A stretch of DNA of 64,000 nt from Actinoallomurus liliacearum. Lineage in GTDB: Bacteria > Actinomycetota > Actinomycetes > Streptosporangiales > Streptosporangiaceae. The DNA is taken from positions 62,001 through 126,000 of the forward strand of contig NZ_BAABHJ010000008.1 of assembly GCF_039542035.1 (NCBI RefSeq). Reading direction: 5' to 3'. Positions 50,487-57,784 of the stretch are shown one piece after another. Made by a program: the position numbers and the translations under genes. The notes below the pieces were generated by a model that was not told the DNA's origin, did no database searches, and worked only from the letters and a program-made list of their open reading frames with translations. Position 1 is the first letter of the stretch. Every line of letters starts with the position of its first letter.

Positions 50487-51015
50487 GCCCGAGCCCGGCC
50501 CGGTCGGGAACCACCTTGGGCAGGCCGCGCAGCCAGCCGGGGAGGTCCGCCGGCCACCAGCGGCCCGCGGCCAGGTGCGCCAGGGCGTCGCTGACCGCGG
50601 CGACGGACGCGTCCGCCGGAACCACCCGGCTCGGCGCGGCGCCCGCCAGCACGCCCAGCCACCAGTGCCGCCGGGTCGGCGACATCCCCTCGGGGGCGAG
50701 GACGACGTAGTAGTCCGGCAGCAGCAGCCGCTCGGCGGCCAGCCCGCCCAGCGCCGACTCGATGGCCACCTCCAGACCGCCGTGCGGCGCGGCCTGGTCG
50801 AAGAAGCCCACCCACGCGTCGCGGACCTCGCCGAGTGGATCGGCGTCGTGCACGACGTACGTCGTGCCGGCCCCGGCGATCGCCCTGGATACCTCGGCGG
50901 GCGTACGGTCCCCGCTGACGAGCGCCCGTACGTTGTGCAGGCCGGCGAGCCCGGACACGACCTTGTCCGCCCCCTCCCCCGCAACCACCACCACAGTGCT
51001 ACTGGTCCGCCGCAT
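50449..51015 (-). CDS. Conserved hypothetical protein
   Basis: A 188-residue soluble protein without a family I can name. The N-terminal STVVVVAGEGADKVVSGLAG suggests a Rossmann-like nucleotide-binding start; a central VLAPEGMSPTRRHWWLGVLAG block and a Pro-rich C-terminus follow. It has weak sequence complexity evidence but steady codon bias across its length. Its 3' end overlaps the rhomboid-like gene. Confidence 0.55.
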   Translation of the reverse strand: MRRTSSTVVVVAGEGADKVVSGLAGLHNVRALVSGDRTPAEVSRAIAGAGTTYVVHDADPLGEVRDAWVGFFDQAAPHGGLEVAIESALGGLAAERLLLPDYYVVLAPEGMSPTRRHWWLGVLAGAAPSRVVPADASVAAVSDALAHLAAGRWWPADLPGWLRGLPKVVPDRAGLGLTPGMGAGPAAV

Positions 51016-51045
51016 AGGCCGGATTCTAAGCAGCCACCCCCCCTG

Positions 51046-51097
51046 TGCCGCCGCCGTGGCCTCCTTGCCGCCGCCGTGGCCTCCTTGCCGCCGGTGG
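51046..51097. repeat. 20-bp tandem repeat
   Basis: Two identical copies of TGCCGCCGCCGTGGCCTCCT (51046-51065, 51066-51085) and a partial third. Intergenic, 30 bp upstream of the start of the gene at 50449-51015. Confidence 0.7.
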
Positions 51098-51219
51098 TGA
51101 CGGGGAATTATCCGATTCGCCGCTTATGACAGGTCACTGCCGACGGCAATCTCTAGTGGTCATCCACAGTCGGCGTCCGGGGCCCCACGGCTCTCGTCTA
51201 TGGGGGCGATGCTACGGAT

Positions 51220-52167
51220 ATGCGAGCGGAACTCATGGCGCTGGCCACGGCGCAGGGTGGGGTGTTCAGCCGGCGGCAGGCGCTCGCCGCCGGGTACGGG
51301 ACGCGGGCGATCCGCGACCGGCTGGCGGCGGGCAGCTGGCTCGCCCGGCGACGGGGCGTTTACGTGACCAGGGCACTCTGGGATGCCTCCGACGTCATCG
51401 ACCGGCACGCCATCGACGTCGCGGCCGCGATCCTGTCGTTCCGCCGACCGGATGCCGTCGCAAGCCACCGGTCCGCCGCGAGGATCCACGGCATCGAGAC
51501 GCTGAAACCGCCACCCGACGTCGTCACTTTGACCCGGCCGGCCGAGGCGCCGGGCCGTGGGAAGCACAGGGGGATACGCGTCGAACGAGCCACTCTCCCG
51601 CGCGATCACCTGCGGTCGGAGCGCGGGATTCCGCTGACCACACCGGCGCGTACGGTGGTGGATCTCGCGCGTACGCTGCCGTTTCGAGAAGGCGTCGTGG
51701 TGGCGGACTCGGCGCTGTTCCTCCGCCGCACCGGCCGCGAGGCACTGATCCGCGTCGTCGAGGACTGCGCACGATGGCCGGGGATCGAACGGGCCCGAGC
51801 CGTCGTCGACTTCGCGCACCCTCGCGCCCGGAGCCCGTTGGAATCGATCACCAGAGTCATGTTCGCCGAGCAGGGCCTGCCGCCGCCCGAGGTCGGCGTC
51901 CTGGTCGGCGAGGACGACGAGATCTTCACCGAGGTCGACTTCCTCTGGCCCGACCGGCGCACCATCGCCGAGACCGACGGTCTGGTGAAGTACACCTCTC
52001 CGGAGCGGCTGCGAACGGAGAAGCTCAAGCAGGAGCGGCTCGAGGAGCTGGGCTTCACCGTCGTCCGCCTCACCTGGCGGCAGATCACCGAACGCCCGGA
52101 GGAGTCGGCGGCCCGCGTCCGCCGCGCCTTCGCCCGCGGCGCCGCGCGCGTCGACCGCGCGGCGTAG
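51220..52167 (+). CDS. AbiEi-type antitoxin domain fused to DUF559-like nuclease
   Basis: A 315-residue protein. N-terminal AbiEi_4-like winged helix: GVFSRRQALAAGYGTRAIRDRLAAG with VYVTRALWD. Middle: TTPARTVVDLARTLP. The C-terminal 110 residues resemble the DUF559/Vsr-type PD-(D/E)XK fold: SPLESITRVMFAEQGL, TEVDFLWPDRRTIAETDG and RLTWRQI. No AbiEii toxin is adjacent, so it is not a classical type IV module. Such solitary fusions are numerous in actinobacterial genomes; function unknown. Confidence 0.78.
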   Translation: MRAELMALATAQGGVFSRRQALAAGYGTRAIRDRLAAGSWLARRRGVYVTRALWDASDVIDRHAIDVAAAILSFRRPDAVASHRSAARIHGIETLKPPPDVVTLTRPAEAPGRGKHRGIRVERATLPRDHLRSERGIPLTTPARTVVDLARTLPFREGVVVADSALFLRRTGREALIRVVEDCARWPGIERARAVVDFAHPRARSPLESITRVMFAEQGLPPPEVGVLVGEDDEIFTEVDFLWPDRRTIAETDGLVKYTSPERLRTEKLKQERLEELGFTVVRLTWRQITERPEESAARVRRAFARGAARVDRAA

Positions 52168-52174
52168 GGAGCCG

Positions 52175-52912
52175 TCAGGTCTGCGCGACGACGATCATTC
52201 GTCGGCTGTCCGGAGTCAGTGGACCGCCCTCGTCGCCATGACCGGTCACCGTGCGGAAGCCGGCGGCGAGGAGCCAGTCGCGCAGTTCGGTGAAGGTGAA
52301 CATGCGCACGTAGAAGGGAATTCGGCGGACCCGGCCCTGACGGACCACCGTGCGTTCGGTGACCGCGCGGCCGGTCAACGGGTCCAGGGTGCGCTGGTCG
52401 ATCAGCAGGTCGTCCTCTCGCTCGATGATCGAGGCGGGCTGGAAGTTGCGGATGATCCAGTCCCGGTTGTTGAGCTCGACGGCGAACCTGCCGCCCGGCG
52501 CTAGGACGCGCGCCGCCTCGGCGAGGACCCGGCGGTTGTCCTCGTCGTCGAAGTAGCCGAACGCGGTGAACCAGCTGATCACCAGGCCGAACCGCCGCTC
52601 CCAGGGCAGCGAGCGCATGTCACCCTCGACGTACGTGACCGGCGCCTGACGGGCTTCGGCGTCCTGCCGCGCGCGTTCGAGGAAGGCCGGGGTGGCGTCC
52701 AGGCCGGTCACCCGGCAGCCGCGCTCGGCCAGGCGATTGGCGATCCGGCCGTGCCCGCAGGCGAGGTCGAGCACCTCCATGCCCGGCTCCAGGTCGAGCA
52801 GCCGCCAGATCAGGTCGGTCTCCGCGTCCGCCCGGTCGTCCAGCGGCTCGGCGAAGAAGTGCAGATAGTCGTCGTCGAACAACCCATCCGCGTCGAAGTC
52901 CTGCTCGGTCAT
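52175..52912 (-). CDS. Class I SAM-dependent methyltransferase
   Basis: A 245-residue methyltransferase from ATG 52912 (GGAGGAGGG upstream). Motif I VLDLACGHGRIANRLAERG, then VTGLDATPAFLERAR and GDMRSLPW; the C-terminal part RRIPFYVRMFTFTELRDWL is the usual small-molecule MTase lid. Substrate unknown. Convergent with the AbiEi fusion gene with 7 bp between stops. Confidence 0.85.
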   Translation of the reverse strand: MTEQDFDADGLFDDDYLHFFAEPLDDRADAETDLIWRLLDLEPGMEVLDLACGHGRIANRLAERGCRVTGLDATPAFLERARQDAEARQAPVTYVEGDMRSLPWERRFGLVISWFTAFGYFDDEDNRRVLAEAARVLAPGGRFAVELNNRDWIIRNFQPASIIEREDDLLIDQRTLDPLTGRAVTERTVVRQGRVRRIPFYVRMFTFTELRDWLLAAGFRTVTGHGDEGGPLTPDSRRMIVVAQT

Positions 52913-53035
52913 GCGGGCCCTCCTCCCCATCGGCTGACATCAAGAATTAGTTCTCGGGGTCGCGGTGTCACCGGGTTTTCGCCCTGTCGTGGCGGAGGCC
53001 CGAGGAAATGCGGCCACCCCGCCGTCGGTGTGGAC

Positions 53036-53063
53036 GCTCTGCCGTCGTCGGTGACGGCAGAGC
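53036..53063. other. Stable hairpin upstream of the SPFH gene
   Basis: Arms GCTCTGCCGTC / GACGGCAGAGC with a 6-nt loop, about 120 bp before the SPFH start. No gene ends nearby on the plus strand, so it is more likely a leader structure than a terminator. Confidence 0.35.
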
Positions 53064-53184
53064 GCCCTTCATGCCCGCGTTGTGAGGGCGACAGCGACGG
53101 CAGCGTCGGGGCGGAACCGGGTTCTGTGGTCTGGCGTCTGACGTAGGGATTGATCCCGCTTCATCAGCCTTTTCGGGAGTTTCG

Positions 53185-54189
53185 GTGGCCGGTTCGAAGA
53201 AGATTCCTCGTCCCTTGGGGCGTATCAGTCGTGGCAAGGCGATCGTCGCGGCGGTGGTGCTCCTGGTCGTCGCGGTGCCGACGCTGAACGGCTTCTTCGG
53301 GTCGTTCGAGCGCACCTCCGGAGGCGAGGTGGCGGTCGTCCGCAACGGCGGGATGTTCGACAACAACAGGATCCGCCAGATCATCGACCCCGGGTCGGGG
53401 CTGACCTGGATCGGGTGGTGGTCGCACACCCACAAGTACCCCGCGCAGCAGCGGTTCTACACGATCACCTCAGACTCCGGGCGCGGCGAGCGTACGGGCG
53501 TGGACGTCGTGACGGTGCCGAGCAGCGACGGCGTCAACATGGGCATCGAGGGCACGCTCTACTTCACCCTGAACCTCGACCACGCGACGCTGCGGAAGTT
53601 CGACGACAAGTTCGGCACGCGCAAGTTCACCGGCGCGGACGGCAAGACGCGGTACGCCTACGACGGTGACGAGGGCTGGTCCGGGTTCCTGGACCAGATC
53701 GTCCGGCCCGTCATCGAGAACGACCTCCGCACCCAGGTGAACAGCTTCCGCTGCGCGGAACTGGTCTCCTCCTGCGCGCTCGTGCAGAACAACTCCGGCG
53801 GCAAGCAGCAGCAGACGTCGCTGAAGGTGCAGAGCAACAACGCCAACATCGCCAAGGTGCAGAACGCGATCAACACGAGCCTCGAACAGGACCTGGAGCA
53901 GACCCTCGGGCTGCCCTTCCTGACGAACCTGCACTTCAACCTGGCCCGCATCACGCTGCCGGAGCAGGTGCAGCAGGCCGTGGACAGCGCACAGGCGGCC
54001 TTCGCGAAGGTCACGGAGTCGCAGGCCCAGGTCGCGCAGGCCCGCGCCGAGGCGGAGGCCAACCGGGCCCGCCAGGAGGGCTACAACAAGTGCCCGACCT
54101 GCGCCGACATCGAGAAGCTCAAGGCGCTGCCGAAGGGCATCACGGTGTACGCGCCGGGCAACGACCACGTTTCGCTCCCGAGCCGGTAG
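53185..54189 (+). CDS. SPFH/prohibitin-family membrane protein
   Basis: A 334-residue protein. A basic start, a single membrane segment at about 19-37, then an SPFH/band-7 domain (GGEVAVVRNGGMFDNNRIRQ, QRFYTITSD, GVNMGIEGTLYFTLNL) and a C-terminal coiled coil rich in Ala/Glu/Gln (about 270-300), ending with a CPTCADI motif. SPFH proteins scaffold membrane domains; no dedicated partner is obvious. GTG start with GGGAG upstream. Followed after 9 nt by a small membrane protein gene. Confidence 0.85.
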   Translation: MAGSKKIPRPLGRISRGKAIVAAVVLLVVAVPTLNGFFGSFERTSGGEVAVVRNGGMFDNNRIRQIIDPGSGLTWIGWWSHTHKYPAQQRFYTITSDSGRGERTGVDVVTVPSSDGVNMGIEGTLYFTLNLDHATLRKFDDKFGTRKFTGADGKTRYAYDGDEGWSGFLDQIVRPVIENDLRTQVNSFRCAELVSSCALVQNNSGGKQQQTSLKVQSNNANIAKVQNAINTSLEQDLEQTLGLPFLTNLHFNLARITLPEQVQQAVDSAQAAFAKVTESQAQVAQARAEAEANRARQEGYNKCPTCADIEKLKALPKGITVYAPGNDHVSLPSR

Positions 54190-54198
54190 GAGGTCCCG

Positions 54199-54492
54199 AT
54201 GCGCGTCCTCGCACTTCCGGCGGTCCTGCTGGTCGCGGTCCTGCTGGTCGCGCTGCTCCTCGCCGCCTTCCGCCGGCCGGCTCCGGATCGGCTGCCGGAT
54301 TGGGAGGCCGCGACGGAGCTGCGGGACGGCGTCACCGTCGTGTTCGTCCGGCAGGTCGCCGATGGGCGGGAGCTGGGGCGGCACGTCGTCGCCGAGATCC
54401 CGGCGGACGCCTCGGACTGGGAGACGCGCTACCACGAGGCCATGGCGGCCGCCCGCTCCCGCGCCGCCGCCCTCCACAGCGAGACGGGCTGA
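54199..54492 (+). CDS. Small membrane protein following SPFH
   Basis: A 97-residue protein with one strongly hydrophobic N-terminal segment (about 3-24) and a soluble C-terminus. No motif recognised. It starts 9 nt after the SPFH stop with GGAGG 5 nt upstream, so the two are cotranscribed and the small protein may be an accessory subunit. Confidence 0.65.
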   Translation: MRVLALPAVLLVAVLLVALLLAAFRRPAPDRLPDWEAATELRDGVTVVFVRQVADGRELGRHVVAEIPADASDWETRYHEAMAAARSRAAALHSETG

Positions 54493-54494
54493 AT

Positions 54495-54599
54495 CGATCA
54501 TTTTTCGTGATCGCAGTTGCCGATCCGATCAACGGCCGGACGCTCTCTTGCAGAGAGTGTCTCTGTTCCAGGGGCACCACTACAACGAGAGGGGCCATC
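54495..54599 (+). promoter_or_regulatory. Conserved leader of small-protein cassette 1
   Basis: About 85 nt of this leader (from GCAGTTGCCGATCCG near 54512 to the ribosome site GAGAGGGG) align with the leader at 54918-55008. The hairpin CAGAG-agtgt-CTCTG (54551-54565) and GGGGCACCAC are shared. Possibly a structured regulatory 5' UTR or promoter module. Confidence 0.55.
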
Positions 54600-54767
54600 A
54601 TGGCCAAGCCCAACCTGGGCAAGTCGGGCGTCCAGCGGCCGACAGCGCTCGACAGTGCACAGCAGCAGGCGCGGCAGGCGACGCGGTCGACCGAGCGGGG
54701 TCTCGCCACCCATCGGGCCGACATCCAGGACGGCGCCAAGAAGCTCGGCGACCACCTTCGGAGCTGA
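54600..54767 (+). CDS. Small polar protein, cassette 1
   Basis: A 55-residue hydrophilic protein starting MAKPNLGKSGVQRPTALDSA and ending KKLGDHLRS; Gln/Arg-rich, likely helical, no Cys or membrane segment. ATG 54600 has GAGAGGGG 8 nt upstream. It sits between a leader and a terminator that are both repeated 400 bp downstream around a different small ORF, which supports it as a real gene. Confidence 0.6.
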   Translation: MAKPNLGKSGVQRPTALDSAQQQARQATRSTERGLATHRADIQDGAKKLGDHLRS

Positions 54768-54854
54768 CCACGGCTGAACCGCGGCCGGAACTGCGGTTCG
54801 ATGAGCGCCGTGCATGACCCGTCAGCCGACGGGCCCGGCACGGCGTGACACCAG

Positions 54855-54883
54855 AGCGGCCCCCTCCTCAGGAGGGGGCCGCT
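54855..54883 (+). terminator. Terminator of cassette 1
   Basis: Perfect 13-bp arms AGCGGCCCCCTCC / GGAGGGGGCCGCT, loop TCA, followed by TCGTTCG. The 70 nt before it (CCGCGGCC, AACTGCGGTTCG, GACCCGTCAG, GGCGTGACACCAG) are repeated before the second terminator. Confidence 0.8.
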
Positions 54884-54917
54884 TCGTTCGTTCTCCAAGG
54901 CGGCCGCGAAATTCTGC

Positions 54918-55008
54918 GTTCGCGGTTGCGGATCCGGCCGACTGCAGGACGGTGATCCCCAGAGCGTGCCTCTGTCCGAGGCACCACGACAACTGAGAGG
55001 GACCCGAA
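54918..55008 (+). promoter_or_regulatory. Conserved leader of small-protein cassette 2
   Basis: Counterpart of the first leader: GCGGTTGCGGATCCG, the hairpin CAGAG-cgtgc-CTCTG (54960-54974), GAGGCACCAC and the ribosome site GAGAGGG. Confidence 0.55.
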
Positions 55009-55194
55009 ATGGTTGACACGAACAAGAACCGTGGGCAGTCGTCGATGCGCTCCGCCGCCCGGAACGTGCGCCAGAGCAACCGGCGTGCCGCCGAGCCGCC
55101 CTCCACGACGCGGCGTGAGATCGCGGACGCGACCGCGGCGACCCGCGCCGACGTCTCGGACCAGTCGGAGATCCGGGGCTGGTTCAAGAGGTGA
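55009..55194 (+). CDS. Small polar protein, cassette 2
   Basis: A 61-residue hydrophilic protein starting MVDTNKNRGQSSMRSAARNV and ending SDQSEIRGWFKR; Arg/Ser/Ala-rich, no Cys. It resembles the cassette 1 product in size and composition but shows little direct residue identity, unlike the flanking DNA. No known family. Confidence 0.6.
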   Translation: MVDTNKNRGQSSMRSAARNVRQSNRRAAEPPSTTRREIADATAATRADVSDQSEIRGWFKR

Positions 55195-55280
55195 CACGGC
55201 TGGACCGCGGCCAGAACTGCGGTTCGGTGAGCGCCGTTCCTGACCCGTCAGTCGACGGGCCCTGAACGGCGTGACACCAG

Positions 55281-55309
55281 AGCGGCCCCCTCCTCGGGAG
55301 GGGGCCGCT
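55281..55309 (+). terminator. Terminator of cassette 2
   Basis: Arms identical to cassette 1 (AGCGGCCCCCTCC / GGAGGGGGCCGCT); loop TCG instead of TCA. Confidence 0.8.
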
Positions 55310-55319
55310 TCGTCTGTGT

Positions 55320-55634
55320 TCAGCCCGTTTCGGCGGTGTCGCCGGTCCAGCGGGCCAGGCGCATGTCGACGCGGTCGCCGCGGAGCGGGGTGCCCTCGGC
55401 GCGGTAGTGCTTCAGGGCGCGCTGTTCGTGGCCGGGCGGGGGTGAGCCGTCGGCCCGGAGGACGCGCCACCAGGGCACGCCGCCGCCCCACAGCGCCATC
55501 ACGCGGCCGACCTGCCGTGGTCCGCCCTCGCCCAGGAACTCGGCGATGTCGCCGTACGCCATGACGCGGCCCGGCGGGATCCGCTCGACGACGTCGAGGA
55601 CGCGTTCGGCGTACTCCGTCGGGTCACCCCGCAC
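55320..55634 (-). CDS. Alkyltransferase-like protein (ATL)
   Basis: A 104-residue relative of O6-methylguanine-DNA methyltransferase. GRVMAYGDIAEFLG and PRQVGRVMA are the DNA-binding helices; the active-site PCHRV of true methyltransferases is PWWRV here, so the acceptor Cys is absent. ATL proteins bind O6-alkylguanine and flag it for nucleotide excision repair. Its start overlaps the mycosin gene by 11 bp. Confidence 0.9.
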   Translation of the reverse strand: MRGDPTEYAERVLDVVERIPPGRVMAYGDIAEFLGEGGPRQVGRVMALWGGGVPWWRVLRADGSPPPGHEQRALKHYRAEGTPLRGDRVDMRLARWTGDTAETG

Positions 55635-56844
55635 CGTCGTCCTCCGATCCGTGGCGGACGCGTACGCGCCGGATGTACAGCACGGTCGTCGTCAGGGCGC
55701 CGGCGAACCCGAAGATCGCGGCGACGCCGATCCAGCCGCCCAGGAAGACGAGCCCCGGTGGGTGCCGCTCGACCTGCACCGGCCGCATCGGCCCGTCGTC
55801 GAACCGGCCGGTCTTGCCGTTCGCGCTGAGCTGATAGCCCTGCAGCCGGTCGGCGGCGGCCAGCGCGGCGGGGGCGTTGACCTCGCCGAAGCCGACGTTC
55901 TCGTCGTACCCGGCGGCCGGGCGGCCCTTGGTGCTCGCGGTGATCGCCTGGGCGACCAGCGCGGGCGGCATGTCGTGGTGGCGGGCCCGGATCAACGCGA
56001 CGACGCCCGAGACGAGCGCGCCGGCCTGGCTCGTGCCCTCGCCGATCCAGTAGTGGTCGCCCGGCCCGGCGCCGACGACGTCCGCGCCGGGCGCGGCGAC
56101 CTGGACGCTCGCGTTGCGGTCGGAGAACTTCGCCGCGACGCCCCGGCGCGTCACCGCCGCGACCGCGATGACGCCGGGGAACGCGGCGGGGTAGGACAGC
56201 CGCGTCAGGCCGTCCTTGTCGACCTTTTTGGGGCTCTTGGAATCGCCGTCGTTGCCGGCCGAGGCGACCACGACCACGCCTTTGGAGATCGCATAGGCGA
56301 TGGCGGCGCGCTCGTCGGTGCCGGCGCTCGGACCGCCGAGGGACATGTTGATCACGTCGGCGCCGTGGTCCACCGCGTAGCGGACCGCCTTCGGCAGCGC
56401 CGTACGGTACTCCGGCGCGTTGCGGAAAGACTTGTAGCCCTTCTCGGCCGGGTCGGCGATCATCCGCACCGAGAGCAGACGCGCCTCGGGCGCCACGCCG
56501 ATCACCCCGTCGCCCGCCCCGTGCCCGTGCCCGGCGATCAGCGAGCCCATCCAGGTGCCGTGGAGCCGGCCGGGAGTGGGCGCGACGTCCCGGATGAAGT
56601 CGGGACCCGTGGTCACCGTGCCGGTGAGGTCCTGGTGCGAGCCGTCGATCCCGGTGTCGAGGACGGCGACGGTGACGCCCTGGCCCTTGGTCGTACGCCA
56701 CGCCTGTGGGGCGCCGAGGGCGTCGAGCACCCACTGCTCCCGGGCGCGTACGTCGTCGGCCCCCGCGGTGGCGGCCGGCAGTGCCGGCGACAGGGCGACC
56801 GTCAGCGCCAGGCCCGCCGTCAGCGCGCGCCTCAGCACTTCCAC
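55624..56844 (-). CDS. Mycosin-like S8 serine protease
   Basis: A 406-residue membrane-anchored subtilase. Signal peptide about 1-29; catalytic D in VAVLDTGIDGSHQDL, H in GRLHGTWMGSLIAG, N in VVASAGNDG and S in IGEGTSQAGALVSG. A C-terminal membrane helix (about 367-390) precedes RRVRVRH, the arrangement of type VII secretion mycosins. No ESX genes are in the window. It overlaps its neighbours on both sides (13 bp and 11 bp). Confidence 0.88.
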   Translation of the reverse strand: MEVLRRALTAGLALTVALSPALPAATAGADDVRAREQWVLDALGAPQAWRTTKGQGVTVAVLDTGIDGSHQDLTGTVTTGPDFIRDVAPTPGRLHGTWMGSLIAGHGHGAGDGVIGVAPEARLLSVRMIADPAEKGYKSFRNAPEYRTALPKAVRYAVDHGADVINMSLGGPSAGTDERAAIAYAISKGVVVVASAGNDGDSKSPKKVDKDGLTRLSYPAAFPGVIAVAAVTRRGVAAKFSDRNASVQVAAPGADVVGAGPGDHYWIGEGTSQAGALVSGVVALIRARHHDMPPALVAQAITASTKGRPAAGYDENVGFGEVNAPAALAAADRLQGYQLSANGKTGRFDDGPMRPVQVERHPPGLVFLGGWIGVAAIFGFAGALTTTVLYIRRVRVRHGSEDDGAG

Positions 56845-57653
56845 TCCTGCTTCTCGGCGCAGTCGGGCTGGACGGGTTGTGCGAGGGCGCCGGCGATGTT
56901 CCGGCCGACCTCGGGTGCGAGCTGGAACCAGCCGCCGTGCGGCTTGCGCACGGCCGAGGCGGGCCGGCCGTCGGCCGGTCCGGCGACGGTCAGAACGACG
57001 TACGGGCCGACGCGGTCGGCCGTGGCGAACTGCCGCGCGGTGTCGGCGAACCGGGCGGCGATGGTCTGCGGGAACGCCAGGGCGTGCAGGAACGGCCCCG
57101 GCACACTGGGATCCGTGGGCGCCACGGACTCCCCCGCCAGCCGCGCGGAACGGTCGTCGGGCAGCGCGACGATGCCCACCGTGAGGACGATGCCCTGCAT
57201 CTGGTCGATGTACGTCGCGCGGAGCAGCGCCCGGCAGCCGTACCTCACCAGGACCGCCGCGGTAATGGAGTCGATGCCGGTGTCACAGCCCCGCTCGGGG
57301 GCGATGCCGACCCGGCCGGCGTGCTCGATCCCGCCCTGCTCGGAGGTGTACGGGACGGAGTCGGGAAAGATCTTCTCGGCGGGCCAGGTGCGCCAGCGGT
57401 TCCGGACCTCCTCGCCCGCCGCGCGGTAGAGCTCCCACGCGTTCGGCTTGCGGTGGAACTCCCAGTAGACCCGGGCGGTGGCCAGGACGCCCACCGCGAC
57501 GTAGCCCACCGTCGTCAGGACCGCCACCACCAGCCAGAGGCGGCGGCGGGCGTACCAGGGAACGGGTTCGGGGGGTGGCTCCTCCGGTCCGCGCCACGCC
57601 TCCCATCCGCCGGGCCCGGTCGTCGGCCAGCTCGGATCGGAGGTTCGCGCCAT
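56832..57653 (-). CDS. Single-pass membrane protein coupled to mycosin
   Basis: A 273-residue protein started at ATG 57653 (GGAGG about 9 nt upstream on the minus strand). Pro-rich cytoplasmic N-terminus, one helix at about 37-60, then an extracytoplasmic domain with four cysteines (ERGCDTG, RYGCRAL, PDCAEKQ, EWKC). I know no family. It overlaps the mycosin gene, so it may be a partner or substrate of the protease. Confidence 0.7.
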   Translation of the reverse strand: MARTSDPSWPTTGPGGWEAWRGPEEPPPEPVPWYARRRLWLVVAVLTTVGYVAVGVLATARVYWEFHRKPNAWELYRAAGEEVRNRWRTWPAEKIFPDSVPYTSEQGGIEHAGRVGIAPERGCDTGIDSITAAVLVRYGCRALLRATYIDQMQGIVLTVGIVALPDDRSARLAGESVAPTDPSVPGPFLHALAFPQTIAARFADTARQFATADRVGPYVVLTVAGPADGRPASAVRKPHGGWFQLAPEVGRNIAGALAQPVQPDCAEKQEWKC

Positions 57654-57725
57654 ATCTGACAAGGTTACTGGGCGATCCCTCACAGCCGGTCAGAACTGAG
57701 ACGTGAGTGGACCAGTGGGACGCAG

Positions 57726-57756
57726 GAGGCCCCAGGGCGTGGCGCCCCAGGGCCTC
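57726..57756 (-). terminator. Terminator of moeZ
   Basis: Stem GAGGCCC / GGGCCTC, a CA/CA internal loop, then GGGCG / CGCCC with a TGG loop. It lies 28 nt past the moeZ stop. Confidence 0.7.
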
Positions 57757-57784
57757 TCGTCGTCGGTTCCGGCGTCGCGGCCGA

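Noticed and set aside
51046..51097. Short-spaced repeats as a possible CRISPR array
   Set aside because: 20-bp direct tandem copies with no spacers and no cas genes in the window.
53036..53184. A tRNA gene in the GC-rich gap before the SPFH gene
   Set aside because: No cloverleaf or conserved TTCGA loop could be formed by eye; only one hairpin.
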